Part shown: one piece after another, positions 26,958 to 36,089 of the stretch | Position numbering within the stretch: the first letter of the stretch is position 1 | How the letters are laid out: each line of letters begins with the position of its first letter | NCBI RefSeq assembly: GCF_029223195.1 | Contig: NZ_JARHUF010000002.1 | Location: 1-64,000, forward strand | Source of the DNA: Vibrio sp. CAU 1672 | GTDB lineage: Bacteria > Pseudomonadota > Gammaproteobacteria > Enterobacterales > Vibrionaceae | Direction: 5' to 3' | Length of the DNA: 64,000 bases | Translations under genes and position numbers: made by a program | Notes under the pieces: model-generated | Databases searched by the model: none | What the model saw: only the letters and a program-made list of their open reading frames with translations | Told to the model about the DNA's origin: nothing

Positions 26958-28094
26958 CTATTTATCAAATAGAAACAGATAGTCGCCGTAACCTAAACTT
27001 GCCATCTTGCTCACCGGAACAAACTTCATTGCCGCGGAGTTCATGCAGTAGCGCAAGCCGGTGGGTTTGGGCCCGTCTTTGAACACGTGGCCCAAGTGGG
27101 AATCACCAAATCGGCTGCGCACTTCGGTGCGGGGATAGATAAGCTTGTAATCGGTTTTGGTCACCACATAGCCGGGATTAATCGGTTTGGTAAAGCTGGG
27201 CCATCCGGTGCCTGATTTGTATTTGTCAGTAGAAGAAAACAGTGGCTCGCCGGTGACGACATCCACGTAAATTCCCGCTTCCTTGTTATCCCAGTATTCG
27301 TTGTCAAACGGGCGTTCGGTGCCCTCTTGCTGAGTGACGTAATATTGCAGTTCAGTGAGTTGTTGTTTTATCTCTACGGGTGACGGTTTAGGGTAAGGTG
27401 TAACTTTCATCAGCAGTGCTTTCTCATCAATCAGCTCGCGCAAGGTTTTGGGCTGTTCTTTGCGCTCGTCACCAAACACCTCGTCGAGATACTCATCCCG
27501 GCCGGAGGCATAACGATAATATTTATACTTGAGGCTGCTCTTTTTATAGTAATCCTGATGATACTCTTCGGCCGGATAGAAAGTATCAAAGGCGATCAGT
27601 TCGGTTTTGAGAGGCTTGGGGAAAATCATTGCCTGATCGATCTGCTGCATAAGCTGCTGCGCTATACGTTGTTGCTCGGCGTTGTGATAGAAAATGGCCG
27701 GGCGATATTGCGGCCCACGGTCGACAAACGATCCCTGATCATCGGTGGGGTCAATATGGCGGAAGAAGTAGTCCAGTACGGTTTCATAATCAACTTGCGT
27801 GGCATCAAAAGTGACGCGGATACTCTCAATGTGTCTGGTTTTACCTGAGGCTACCTGGCGGTAGGTCGGGTTTTTAATATCGCCGCCGGAGTAGCCCGAG
27901 ACCACGTCAATGACGCCCGGCAGTTGCTCGAGATCTGCCTCAGTACACCAGAAACAGCCACCTGCCAGGGTGGCAACTTGATGACTGGCTGCTTTCTGAG
28001 CCGGAGCCATGTTCTCTGCGTTGCCTGTGTTACTCAGCACAACAAAGAGTGCCGGCAGAGACAAGCCTGCCAATAATTTAGATACTGTTCTCAT
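26958..28094 (-). CDS. msrAB: Fused peptide methionine sulfoxide reductase MsrA-MsrB, exported
   Basis: A 378-residue fusion. A signal peptide (residues 1-27) exports it to the periplasm. MsrA, which reduces the S-epimer of methionine sulfoxide, has its GCFWC active site near residue 45; MsrB, for the R-epimer, fills the C-terminal third with the catalytic cysteine in GLRYCMNS. The CxxC zinc-binding pairs seen in many MsrB proteins are absent. There is no fused thioredoxin domain as in Neisseria PilB, so reductant must come from another periplasmic protein. I start at the ATG at 28094 with AGAGGAAA before it; the frame is open 17 codons further up. Confidence 0.93.
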   Translation of the reverse strand: MRTVSKLLAGLSLPALFVVLSNTGNAENMAPAQKAASHQVATLAGGCFWCTEADLEQLPGVIDVVSGYSGGDIKNPTYRQVASGKTRHIESIRVTFDATQVDYETVLDYFFRHIDPTDDQGSFVDRGPQYRPAIFYHNAEQQRIAQQLMQQIDQAMIFPKPLKTELIAFDTFYPAEEYHQDYYKKSSLKYKYYRYASGRDEYLDEVFGDERKEQPKTLRELIDEKALLMKVTPYPKPSPVEIKQQLTELQYYVTQQEGTERPFDNEYWDNKEAGIYVDVVTGEPLFSSTDKYKSGTGWPSFTKPINPGYVVTKTDYKLIYPRTEVRSRFGDSHLGHVFKDGPKPTGLRYCMNSAAMKFVPVSKMASLGYGDYLFLFDK

Positions 28095-28286
28095 AATTTC
28101 CTCTGGCTTGACGGTGTTAATGACTATACGTATCTGGAAAGGCAAACGAGCGAAAAAATTACAACCAGAGTGAAAATTTGTTTGTCCTTTGGCACCGGGG
28201 CGCTACAGTAGCGTCAAGGAACTACGTGCCCGGTCATCAGTCGATAAGCATGAGGTGATGGGGCAGAGAACAAAAAGAGAGAAAGC

Positions 28287-28685
28287 ATGCAAGCAGAAGT
28301 TAAATGGGTTGAGGAGTTTAAATTTCTTGGCCAGTCACAATCAGGCCACTCGGTAGTAATGGATGGAAATGGCGGGGCCACCGCGCCAAGCCCGATGGAA
28401 ATGGTGTTAATGGCGGCCGGCGGATGCAGCTCGGTCGACGTTGTCGATGGTCTGAAGACTGCCGGGCAGAAGGTCACATCGGTGAATGCCAAGCTGACCA
28501 CGGAACGACGCGAAACCGCACCGCGTATTTTTACCAAAGTGAATATCCATTTTGAAGTGTCCGGGCAAGATTTGGCCCCTGAAGTGGTGGCGCAGGTCGC
28601 GGCCGATTCGCTGGAGAAATACTGTTCAGTATGCCTAATGTTGGGCGAAGGCGTTGAGATGACGCACAGCTGGGAAATCGTCTGA
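28287..28685 (+). CDS. OsmC/YhfA family protein
   Basis: A 132-residue OsmC-family protein, closest in layout to YhfA. Members are thiol-dependent peroxide-handling proteins; the cysteines in GGCSSVDVVDGL (about residue 47) and KYCSVCLML (about residues 112-115) occupy the redox positions. It begins MQAEVKWVEEFKFLGQS with GAGAAAG before the ATG. It is a single gene ended by a terminator and divergent from msrAB, which also points to an oxidative stress theme. Confidence 0.88.
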   Translation: MQAEVKWVEEFKFLGQSQSGHSVVMDGNGGATAPSPMEMVLMAAGGCSSVDVVDGLKTAGQKVTSVNAKLTTERRETAPRIFTKVNIHFEVSGQDLAPEVVAQVAADSLEKYCSVCLMLGEGVEMTHSWEIV

Positions 28686-28710
28686 ACGTTTCAGTCGGTA
28701 ACAAAACCGG

Positions 28711-28742
28711 AAAGAGAAAAGCGGCGGCTTTTCTCTTTTTTT
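28711..28742 (+). terminator. Intrinsic terminator after the osmC-like gene
   Basis: A 12-bp stem (28711-28722 with 28727-28738, loop GGCG) running into TTTT. Confidence 0.88.
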
Positions 28743-28792
28743 ATTGCACGATTGTCGTAACCTGAAACATTCGGAAAATGTAGGGTAGTTTG

Positions 28793-29347
28793 ATGACCGA
28801 ATTAGAAAAAATGATGTCAGGCCAGATTTTTGATGGTGCCGACCAAGAAATCGATACCATTCGCAGCAATGCCAGCCGCATTTTGCACCAGTTGAACGCC
28901 AGTACTGAGTTTGATCAGCGTATGGAACTGCAACAGCAGCTGTTTGGCAAGGTTGGCTACAGTATTGTGCAGTCTCCTTTTCATTGTGAATTTGGTAAAA
29001 CCATCGAAATTGGGGCTGAAACCTTTATTAACATGAATGTGGTGATGCTCGACGGGGCAAAAATAAAGATCGGCAACCATGTTTTGATTGGGCCAAGTGT
29101 GCAGTTTTATACCGCATCCCACTCACTGGATCACCGCAGCCGTCGCCGCTGGGAAACCTTCTGCAAGCCGATCACGGTTGAGGATGATGTGTGGATCGGC
29201 GGCAATGCGGTGATTAACCAAGGCGTAACTATCGGTGCGCGATCAGTGATAGCGGCCAACTCAGTGGTCAACTCGGATGTGCCGCCGGACTGTCTGTACG
29301 GAGGTACCCCCGCCAAGTTGATCCGCCGTCTTGATCAAGGCGAATGA
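28793..29347 (+). CDS. Maa/LacA-type sugar O-acetyltransferase
   Basis: A 184-residue left-handed beta-helix acyltransferase of the maltose/galactoside acetyltransferase group, which acetylates a sugar hydroxyl from acetyl-CoA. Hexapeptide repeats run from about residue 65 to 170 (IEIGAETFIN, VWIGGNAVINQGVTIG, VIAANSVV). The catalytic histidine is in TASHSLDHRSRR (about residue 109) and the C-terminus reads GGTPAKLIRRL, as usual. The ATG at 28793 is directly preceded by an in-frame TTG. Substrate not determinable. Confidence 0.9.
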   Translation: MTELEKMMSGQIFDGADQEIDTIRSNASRILHQLNASTEFDQRMELQQQLFGKVGYSIVQSPFHCEFGKTIEIGAETFINMNVVMLDGAKIKIGNHVLIGPSVQFYTASHSLDHRSRRRWETFCKPITVEDDVWIGGNAVINQGVTIGARSVIAANSVVNSDVPPDCLYGGTPAKLIRRLDQGE

Positions 29348-29390
29348 TGCTGCGTGCAAATCATGCCTGCCCAAGGTTTGTATTTTGCGC

Positions 29391-30299
29391 TCAATAGCGA
29401 TCCCAGTATGGGGTGTCGCTGCCTAATTTTTCACTGATAAAATCAATAAAGGCACGTACTTTTAAAGGCATATGTTTACGTTCCGGGAACACGGCGTAAA
29501 TGGCATGTTGGGGCAGAGAGTAGTCGTTCATGAGTGAAACTAACTGGCCGGAGGCCAGTTCTTTACCGACGATGAACGTTGGCATCTGTGCAATGCCACA
29601 GCCGCTCAGCAAAGCGCGGCGGATTGCTTCACTGTTATTGACCACATAATTACCCTTAGGCAGGACTTTATAGGCCGTGCCCTGGCTTTCAAACGACCAT
29701 TCGACACCGCCGCGGAAGTATGAGTAGCGCAGGCAGTTATGCCCAACCAGATCGCTGGGTTTGTGTGGCATCGGATGGCGGGCCAGATAGTCCGGTGATG
29801 CACACAGCACGTTGCGGCATGGGGCGATGCGTTTGGCAACCAGATTGGAAACCGGTAAGTGGCCGATCCGGATACCGAGATCAAAGCCGTCCTGGACCAG
29901 GTCGACCATTTTGTCTTCCAGCTCCAGATTGATTTCAATTTTGGGGTACAGAGCCAGAAACTCACTAATTAACGGTGCAATATGCAGTACCCCAAAGGTC
30001 ATCGGGGCAGTGACTTTAAGGCTGCCCTGCGGTGTGCCTTGCAGCTCGGAAACCGCATCAATGCCTTGTTGGGCGTATGTCAAAGCCCGTGATGCGTATT
30101 CAAAATAGCGTTGCCCCGCCTCAGTAAGGCTGAGTTTGCGGGTGGTGCGATTGAGCAGGCGAATGCCCAGCTCATCTTCAAGGTGGGTGATCCGTTTGCT
30201 GATGGCGGATTTAGTCAGGTTAAGTTGCTTTGCCGCCTGGGAAAAGCTGCCACATTCGACAACAGCGACAAATACGGGTAACGAAGCGATGGTATGCAC
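29391..30299 (-). CDS. LysR-type transcriptional regulator
   Basis: A 302-residue LysR protein with the N-terminal winged helix-turn-helix (residues 5-64, SFSQAAKQLNLTKSAISKRI) and a periplasmic-binding-like effector domain (about 90-295). It is divergent from yjjG across 125 bases and convergent with the acetyltransferase. LysR proteins often regulate a divergent neighbour, but a link to yjjG is not obvious and the effector is unknown. Confidence 0.9.
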   Translation of the reverse strand: MHTIASLPVFVAVVECGSFSQAAKQLNLTKSAISKRITHLEDELGIRLLNRTTRKLSLTEAGQRYFEYASRALTYAQQGIDAVSELQGTPQGSLKVTAPMTFGVLHIAPLISEFLALYPKIEINLELEDKMVDLVQDGFDLGIRIGHLPVSNLVAKRIAPCRNVLCASPDYLARHPMPHKPSDLVGHNCLRYSYFRGGVEWSFESQGTAYKVLPKGNYVVNNSEAIRRALLSGCGIAQMPTFIVGKELASGQLVSLMNDYSLPQHAIYAVFPERKHMPLKVRAFIDFISEKLGSDTPYWDRY

Positions 30300-30424
30300 A
30301 GAGAACGGCTCTTAATTGTTGAGTTTTGGGATACAATTATTTTCCTATTATAGCAATTATCATCTATAAGAAAACAATCTAGACTATGCAACCGTGAATT
30401 TTGCCTAAAATTTGGAAATGAAAA

Positions 30425-31099
30425 ATGAAATACGATTGGATTTTGTTCGATGCTGATGAGACCTTGTTTCACTTTGATGCGTTCAAAGGCCTGCAGCTGA
30501 TGTTCTCACGCAAAGGCGTCGATTTCACCGAGCAGGATTTTGCTCACTACCAAACGGTCAATAAACCACTATGGGTCGATTACCAGGAAGGGCGCGTTAG
30601 CGCAGAAGATCTTAAGCACAGACGATTTACCGAATGGGCAGAGAGACTCGACACCACCACCTCAGAGCTTAACAGTGCTTTCCTTGACGCCATGGCGGAT
30701 ATTTGTAGCCTGCTGCCGGGCGCCAAAGAGCTGGTGGACGCGCTGCAGGGCAAAGCGAGAATGGGCATCATCACCAATGGCTTCACTGAGCTGCAGGCGG
30801 TTCGGCTGGAGCGCACCGGAATGACGGACTACTTTGACCATGTGGTGATTTCCGAACAAGTAGGCGTAGCAAAACCCGATCTGGGGATCTTTTCTTACGC
30901 GCTGGAACAGATGGGTAACCCATGTAAAAGCCGGGTGTTGATGGTCGGTGACAACCTGCATTCCGACATTTTGGGCGGCAATAACTTTGGTATTGAAACC
31001 TGTTGGCTGAACGCCCATGGTGCCAGAGGAGATGAAGCCATCGCACCAAGTTATACCGTTAACTCGTTGTCAGAGCTGCATGCAATTCTGGTGGCCTGA
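30425..31099 (+). CDS. yjjG: Pyrimidine 5'-nucleotidase YjjG (HAD superfamily)
   Basis: A 224-residue HAD phosphatase. The nucleophile motif is [11 protein letters not shown] (residues 8-18), motif II is in GIITNGF (about 116-122), the lysine in VAKPD and motif IV in VGDNLHSDI. This sequence set and the length match E. coli YjjG, which dephosphorylates dUMP, dTMP and non-canonical pyrimidine nucleotides (house-cleaning). The start is the ATG at 30425 a few bases after GGAAATGAAAA. Confidence 0.9.
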   Translation: MKYDWILFDADETLFHFDAFKGLQLMFSRKGVDFTEQDFAHYQTVNKPLWVDYQEGRVSAEDLKHRRFTEWAERLDTTTSELNSAFLDAMADICSLLPGAKELVDALQGKARMGIITNGFTELQAVRLERTGMTDYFDHVVISEQVGVAKPDLGIFSYALEQMGNPCKSRVLMVGDNLHSDILGGNNFGIETCWLNAHGARGDEAIAPSYTVNSLSELHAILVA

Positions 31100-31137
31100 C
31101 AAGATTATGTTGTCCCTATGGTAACGTTGGTATGAAA

Positions 31138-31167
31138 AAAATGGCCACGTGTAGATGTGGCCATTTT
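31138..31167. terminator. Bidirectional terminator between yjjG and the large lipoprotein gene
   Basis: An 11-bp stem (31138-31148 with 31157-31167) with A residues on one side and T residues on the other, between convergent genes. Confidence 0.8.
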
Positions 31168-31189
31168 GGCGGAGGCTTGGCCTCGGCGC

Positions 31190-34100
31190 TTATTGCACCT
31201 CAACCAAGGTGGAAATGATGAACTGCTGCAGCCCGATCTGGTTTGGATCGCTGTCATTTTCCCATTGCTCTAAAAACTTCACTGACCATTGAGAATCACT
31301 CTTGTCGAGCAGTGCCCAGTATTGATACCAGTCGCCACCGTAGACTTTGAGATAGCCATTCTCAAGCTGCCAGCTGTCCGTCCAGGTGTCAGCACTGTTG
31401 ATATCCTGTCCGGAGACGCTGCCGTTGTCATTAAACGTTAAGCGGTAATGATCTTCATGCGGATCGGGGTATTTCACGGTAAAACTTCGTCCGATTAGCA
31501 TATCGGCAGTGATGGCAATATTTCCGCCACAATCAGCCACTGCGTTATTTAAGTCGGTAAGGGTGGCGCTGCCATCGTCCTGATCGCCGAGGTGACACGC
31601 CGCTAGCGTATTATCCGGGGCTGAGGAGGTAAACTCGAGGCCGACCACTTCGGTATAAGGCACGCTGATACCATTTTCTTCTTCGCTCCAGCGGAACAGT
31701 CCTAACAGGCTGAATTTGTCATCTTTGTTCGCCACAAACGCAAAGTATTCCGGATCGCCGCCGTTGCTCATGGTGAGGATGCCATCCTGATTAACAAACC
31801 AGTTCATTCCGCTTTCAAACCCGTCGGACTCGTAATAGCGTCCCACGCCACCGGCGTCAAACTGATAGCTCATGGAAGAACCATCACTCTCTTCGAAATG
31901 CAGGGTTAGCCCTTCGAAGAGCGCGTTGCTGGCTGGAGTGTAGCCGCAGTTGTAGGCGGATCCGAGGAACTGCTCATAGGTGGTAATGTTTTCCGCCCCG
32001 GAGCGCTCTCCACTGTTTTCTGAGGTACACACGCGGTACTGCTCAGCGATGACTTGTTCAAGGCGCTGTTCTGCCGCTTGCTTGTCGGTGAATAACTGGC
32101 CGATGTCGGTTGTCCAGCTGACGTAATCGTCACCGGCTTCCAGTGCGTAGGTGTTGAGGAACTGCCGGTAATAGGCGTTGAACCAGTTCCAGGTATTTTG
32201 CGGATCAAATGGTACTGCCAGTATTATGTCGGTAGCAGCACTCAGCACATACCAGCCTTCATGGATACCATTATCCGTTAAGGTGATAGGTAGCAGGCTA
32301 GGTGTGCCATTGGTCAGGCGCGGATCCTGGGTAACCGCATACCATTGCCGTGGAGAACCATCCTGGTGGTATTGGAAGCTGGCGTGCGGGGTTTTTGCCG
32401 CGTAGCGCTGAAGTCCCGCTACCACATTTTGATCGATTTGCTCAATGGGTGTTCCCGCCGAACGGGCGGTTTCGATTTGCTCTGGCAAATTTTCAACCGC
32501 TTTGGATCCCCACTCATCGAAGGAGTAAGTGAGCCAGATACCGGTAGGGTGTTTGAGCATGACGCGGTAGGCCTGGCCGGTGTCTTCACTGCTGGCAGTA
32601 AAGCTGTAGTCTGCCAGAGGGTAATGCTGCCATGTCACGAACTCATTCATTTCATTGTCATTGACCTGGTGAGAAGTAAGCTGCCAGTCATGGAATTTGA
32701 GCCCGTCGGGCGCCTCTTCCGTGATCAGTTTGACTTCGCCATCCAGGACAAATCGTTCTCCGCTGCGGGAAATGGTTCCGTTGGCATCATTTTGCTCAGT
32801 AAAAACATCCCAGTAACTGGTGAGGTTGTCCCAGTTACCCGGCGTGAAGTTATAATCGGCAAACTCTTGGGTCACCCCATCGGTTGGGGTTGCCCAGACC
32901 GGCATTTCAACCCGGTACAGGTAGGCACCATCTTCACCCATGGTGACTTCATAGATGACGTTACTCTGGCCTTTTGCTGCCCAGTCCTGCTCCTCTTTAA
33001 CATAGGTTCTGAGAAGGTCTTCGGTTACTACCACCGCATGAGCCATGTATGTTTTCTGGTGCGTTTCTGTATCGGCGAGCATAAAACCGTCGAGTGAGAA
33101 TTCGGTGAAGCTGCGTTGTTCCGTCGTTTGTTCGCCATCGACACTGATGGAAGCGCTGAAATGCTGAATTGCATCGATGGCGCTCAGGTCATCCGGGTGC
33201 TGGCGGGCACTGAAATCTGTATCATCAAACTCTCGTACGGTATTGCCGTTGTGGCTGCCTTCACCACTGGCGTCACTTTCATCAATGTAGCGCCAATAGG
33301 ATTCGGTACCGTCAGTTCGGCTACCGACATCAAGCAGGCGGCCAATGAAGCTGGCATCGCCATCAAGGTTGAAGTCATAGCGATAGTTGTCGACCCGGGT
33401 AAACTGCTCTCCGCTCTGGATATCAATGCTTTCCATTTCACCATACAACTGATCAGCTTCGGTGAGGTAACGGGTTGAAGTGGTGGTAATGACTTGGCCA
33501 TTGTTGAGCGTTTCAATCGTCTGCTCGATATCGACATTAAGCATCGTCACGCTGCGTTGTGCGGCGTTCGGCATCGCGAACAGGCCACTGTTGCTGGCAT
33601 GGCGGTCGGCAACCGATTTGACCGTGTCATCCGGGTAAGCATCAACTAACGTATCCACACCATCGTTATCCGGGTCACCGGCCAGTTTTCCATCTAATGG
33701 GTAGCTGTCATTTTTGTCAGGTACGCCGTCGTCGTCGTCGTCGTCGTCAGCGTTATTACCGATCAGGTCGTTATCGGTGTCCAGCCACTCTTTTGGATCG
33801 GTCGGGAAGGCATCATCCACATCTTCGTAGCCATCACCATCATCATCGGGATCCGCGTTGTCGCCGACACCGTTTTTATCGGTATCTTGCCACTCATCCG
33901 GATCATCCGCGAACGCGTCCTGATCATCGGTATGGCCATCGTTGTCGCGGTCGTTGAGGTACTCATCTTGCAGGGCATCGATACCATCACCATCATGGTC
34001 TCCGGCACGGGATGCGTCGGTCGGATAGTGATCGTTTTCATCGCTAAATCCGTCGCCATCATCATCGTCGTCAGCGTTGTTACCGGTACCGTCGCCATCC

Positions 34101-34948
34101 GAATCCAGGTATTCACTGGCGTCGTCCGGCAGTTGGTCGATAGCATCGGGAATGCCGTCTTGATCGCGGTCTGGTTCATTTTCGCTGACAGGTTTAACCG
34201 GAGGTTGTTGCTCTAACAACTGTTCCGGCTCCGTCTCTTGGATGACCTGCTTGATCTGTTCATTGACTGCTTCAACCACGTTGAGAATAACCGCACTCTC
34301 TGGATCCGAGCTAATGTTTTCCACCACCTCAGAAAGCTGCTCCGGAGTTTGCGGAAGAACTTGCTCGGAGCTCACAATACTGCGCGCGGCAAACAAAGCA
34401 TCGGTTTGCTGATTTGCCACATAATCACCGAGGACATTTTTCGCTTCAACGCCAAGTTGTCCGGCGATTTCCTGTACGGCACTCTGTTTTAAAGCTTCGA
34501 GCTGTTCCGGCGTGGTGTCGGCAGAAACGCGGCTGGCAAGGACAAGATTAACCATGGTAGAAAGCGGCGTAATGACGGTTTCTCCGGCCGGGGCAGACAT
34601 CATAAATGGGGTATTGATTGGGGTGTCGCCGAGATCCTCATCAATGGTCTGGCCGGCAATGGCCTGGACGATCACGGGGTACTGGGTTGGGTCAATATCC
34701 CCGGTGACTTGCAACACCGCCAGGCCACCACTGCCAGACATTGTATAGGGCTCAGTACTGGGATCATGTATTGAGTTTTGGTTGATATCGAGCCAGACTT
34801 TGGCATTACTCAGGTAGCCATCAATGGCTTTTACCTCGTAGGGGGAGCCTGGCGCCTGGGCTTCATCGCTGCTGTCACTGCCACAACCGCTTAGTCCTGC
34901 GCTGGTCACCAGCATAATGGCGAGAGCGAGCTTATTGAGTTTCCACAT
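31190..34948 (-). CDS. Large lipoprotein with thrombospondin type 3 repeats
   Basis: A 1252-residue protein with a lipoprotein signal (lipobox LSGC, cysteine near residue 22) and a serine/aspartate linker. A first domain (about residues 35-170) starts YEVKAIDGYLSNAKVWLDIN, as in many Vibrio and Shewanella surface lipoproteins. Residues about 260-440 are a run of calcium-binding DxDxDGxxD repeats of the thrombospondin type 3 kind (DNA 33632-34171). The remaining 800 residues hold beta-rich domains without a catalytic motif I recognise. The ATG at 34948 follows AGGAGG; the frame is open 11 codons further up. The protein probably lies on the cell surface and needs calcium. Function unknown; the LuxR-type gene upstream is a candidate regulator. 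Confidence 0.7.
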   Translation of the reverse strand: MWKLNKLALAIMLVTSAGLSGCGSDSSDEAQAPGSPYEVKAIDGYLSNAKVWLDINQNSIHDPSTEPYTMSGSGGLAVLQVTGDIDPTQYPVIVQAIAGQTIDEDLGDTPINTPFMMSAPAGETVITPLSTMVNLVLASRVSADTTPEQLEALKQSAVQEIAGQLGVEAKNVLGDYVANQQTDALFAARSIVSSEQVLPQTPEQLSEVVENISSDPESAVILNVVEAVNEQIKQVIQETEPEQLLEQQPPVKPVSENEPDRDQDGIPDAIDQLPDDASEYLDSDGDGTGNNADDDDDGDGFSDENDHYPTDASRAGDHDGDGIDALQDEYLNDRDNDGHTDDQDAFADDPDEWQDTDKNGVGDNADPDDDGDGYEDVDDAFPTDPKEWLDTDNDLIGNNADDDDDDDGVPDKNDSYPLDGKLAGDPDNDGVDTLVDAYPDDTVKSVADRHASNSGLFAMPNAAQRSVTMLNVDIEQTIETLNNGQVITTTSTRYLTEADQLYGEMESIDIQSGEQFTRVDNYRYDFNLDGDASFIGRLLDVGSRTDGTESYWRYIDESDASGEGSHNGNTVREFDDTDFSARQHPDDLSAIDAIQHFSASISVDGEQTTEQRSFTEFSLDGFMLADTETHQKTYMAHAVVVTEDLLRTYVKEEQDWAAKGQSNVIYEVTMGEDGAYLYRVEMPVWATPTDGVTQEFADYNFTPGNWDNLTSYWDVFTEQNDANGTISRSGERFVLDGEVKLITEEAPDGLKFHDWQLTSHQVNDNEMNEFVTWQHYPLADYSFTASSEDTGQAYRVMLKHPTGIWLTYSFDEWGSKAVENLPEQIETARSAGTPIEQIDQNVVAGLQRYAAKTPHASFQYHQDGSPRQWYAVTQDPRLTNGTPSLLPITLTDNGIHEGWYVLSAATDIILAVPFDPQNTWNWFNAYYRQFLNTYALEAGDDYVSWTTDIGQLFTDKQAAEQRLEQVIAEQYRVCTSENSGERSGAENITTYEQFLGSAYNCGYTPASNALFEGLTLHFEESDGSSMSYQFDAGGVGRYYESDGFESGMNWFVNQDGILTMSNGGDPEYFAFVANKDDKFSLLGLFRWSEEENGISVPYTEVVGLEFTSSAPDNTLAACHLGDQDDGSATLTDLNNAVADCGGNIAITADMLIGRSFTVKYPDPHEDHYRLTFNDNGSVSGQDINSADTWTDSWQLENGYLKVYGGDWYQYWALLDKSDSQWSVKFLEQWENDSDPNQIGLQQFIISTLVEVQ
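33632..34171 (-). repeat. Thrombospondin type 3 repeat region in the lipoprotein gene
   Basis: About 180 codons with repeated DxDxDGxxDxxD units (for example DRDQDGIPDAID, DHDGDGIDALQD, DRDNDGHTDDQD, DPDNDGVDTLVD). The DNA shows matching GATGAT/ATCATC-rich low-complexity tracts, which makes the opposite strand look open but without coding sense. Confidence 0.85.
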
Positions 34949-35104
34949 ACAAACCTCCTGATGTTGTACATCGGCATTCAATAGTTACTGTTGAATGGCC
35001 GAGCTATTCCTCTTGCAATTTCAGGTTATAGGTGCGTAAGGGCTAATTCATCACCCAAATGGGTGACGTTGCATATAATTGTTGCCTTTCTGTCGCATCA
35101 CACT

Positions 35105-35860
35105 TCAGGCCATGTCGTCAGTTGGAATCAGCAGGTGGTTTTGATAATAGTGGGAGATAAGCTGGTTCTGGTGTTTGCAGCCGGTTTTGCGCAGCAGTTG
35201 TTTGATTTGGCTGCGGATGGTTTCTTTGGAGACCTGCCGGAGCTGGGCGATTTCTGACCCACTGTAGCCACGAGCCAGCAGATGGAGGATTTGGTTTTCT
35301 GCACTGGTGAGGTTTTGGCTGTGAGTGCGAACATCAGTGGGGGGATTGCGAAAATGGGACCAACTGAGCATCAGCTGGCGTTGGGCAATCCAACTGTTGG
35401 ACCAGTCGATCAGTAGCCGCCAGACCAAGGTGAGTTGTTGAAATTGATTTGGCGTGAGAGGACGGAAACTGTGGCAACTTAGCAGCATCATGTGGCGATG
35501 CATCAGGGGGTACAGACCGCTGTAGCCTTGTCTGAGTTGCAAGGTCGGCACCAGAATGTCCAGGAACACTTCATCATTAATGTTGTTGATTGGAACCAGT
35601 TGCTGAATATGGCTCAGTTGGCCAAATAGTCGGGTGTTCATGTATTCGTTTAAGTAAACATCGTGGTGTTGGTATGCCTCATATACCTGCAACTGCTTTT
35701 GGGTGAAACCGAAGTTAAAATCAAATACCGGCTTTTGGGTACGATCAAGCACCATAAACACCGCGTGCTCCAAACCGAGTTTGTTGAGCTCTTTTTGTGC
35801 AATTTCTTCCAATAGGTTGGAAGGCAGCATGCCGGAAGGTGGGAGTTCAAAAATGGCCAT
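35105..35860 (-). CDS. LuxR-type helix-turn-helix regulator
   Basis: A 251-residue protein with a C-terminal LuxR/FixJ DNA-binding domain (about residues 180-240: LTSAENQILHLLARGYSGSEIA then KETIRSQIKQLLRKTGCKHQNQL). The N-terminal 175 residues have no acyl-homoserine-lactone signature (no WxxxY-D pattern) and no receiver aspartate, so the signal is unknown. It lies 156 bases upstream of the large lipoprotein gene on the same strand, in a probable regulator-target pair. Confidence 0.82.
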   Translation of the reverse strand: MAIFELPPSGMLPSNLLEEIAQKELNKLGLEHAVFMVLDRTQKPVFDFNFGFTQKQLQVYEAYQHHDVYLNEYMNTRLFGQLSHIQQLVPINNINDEVFLDILVPTLQLRQGYSGLYPLMHRHMMLLSCHSFRPLTPNQFQQLTLVWRLLIDWSNSWIAQRQLMLSWSHFRNPPTDVRTHSQNLTSAENQILHLLARGYSGSEIAQLRQVSKETIRSQIKQLLRKTGCKHQNQLISHYYQNHLLIPTDDMA

Positions 35861-36089
35861 TGATTTTCTATACAGTCTCGTCTTATCTCACTATTAACTG
35901 TAATGCATAAGTGACTGATTGCTCATTTGTCGGTCATTTTTTTACGGGCTTTTTGATATGGTACAACATTTAAGTGTGAGGCGAGTGAAGTGGTTTTAAC
36001 GGAGGATATTTAGCCGGGCTTTTCGCAATGATAAACAGTGCCTCTTTTGGGGAGAGGCGCCGGGCGACAGCGTATTTTATAATCGCGGT

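Noticed and set aside
26632..27082. Overlapping open frames on both strands around the SDR/msrAB junction
   Set aside because: The DUF2256 frame explains this stretch; the larger frames have no family features.
33697..34216. Long open frames opposite the thrombospondin repeats
   Set aside because: They are produced by the GAT/ATC-rich repeat DNA; the translations are low-complexity histidine/arginine or isoleucine/valine runs.
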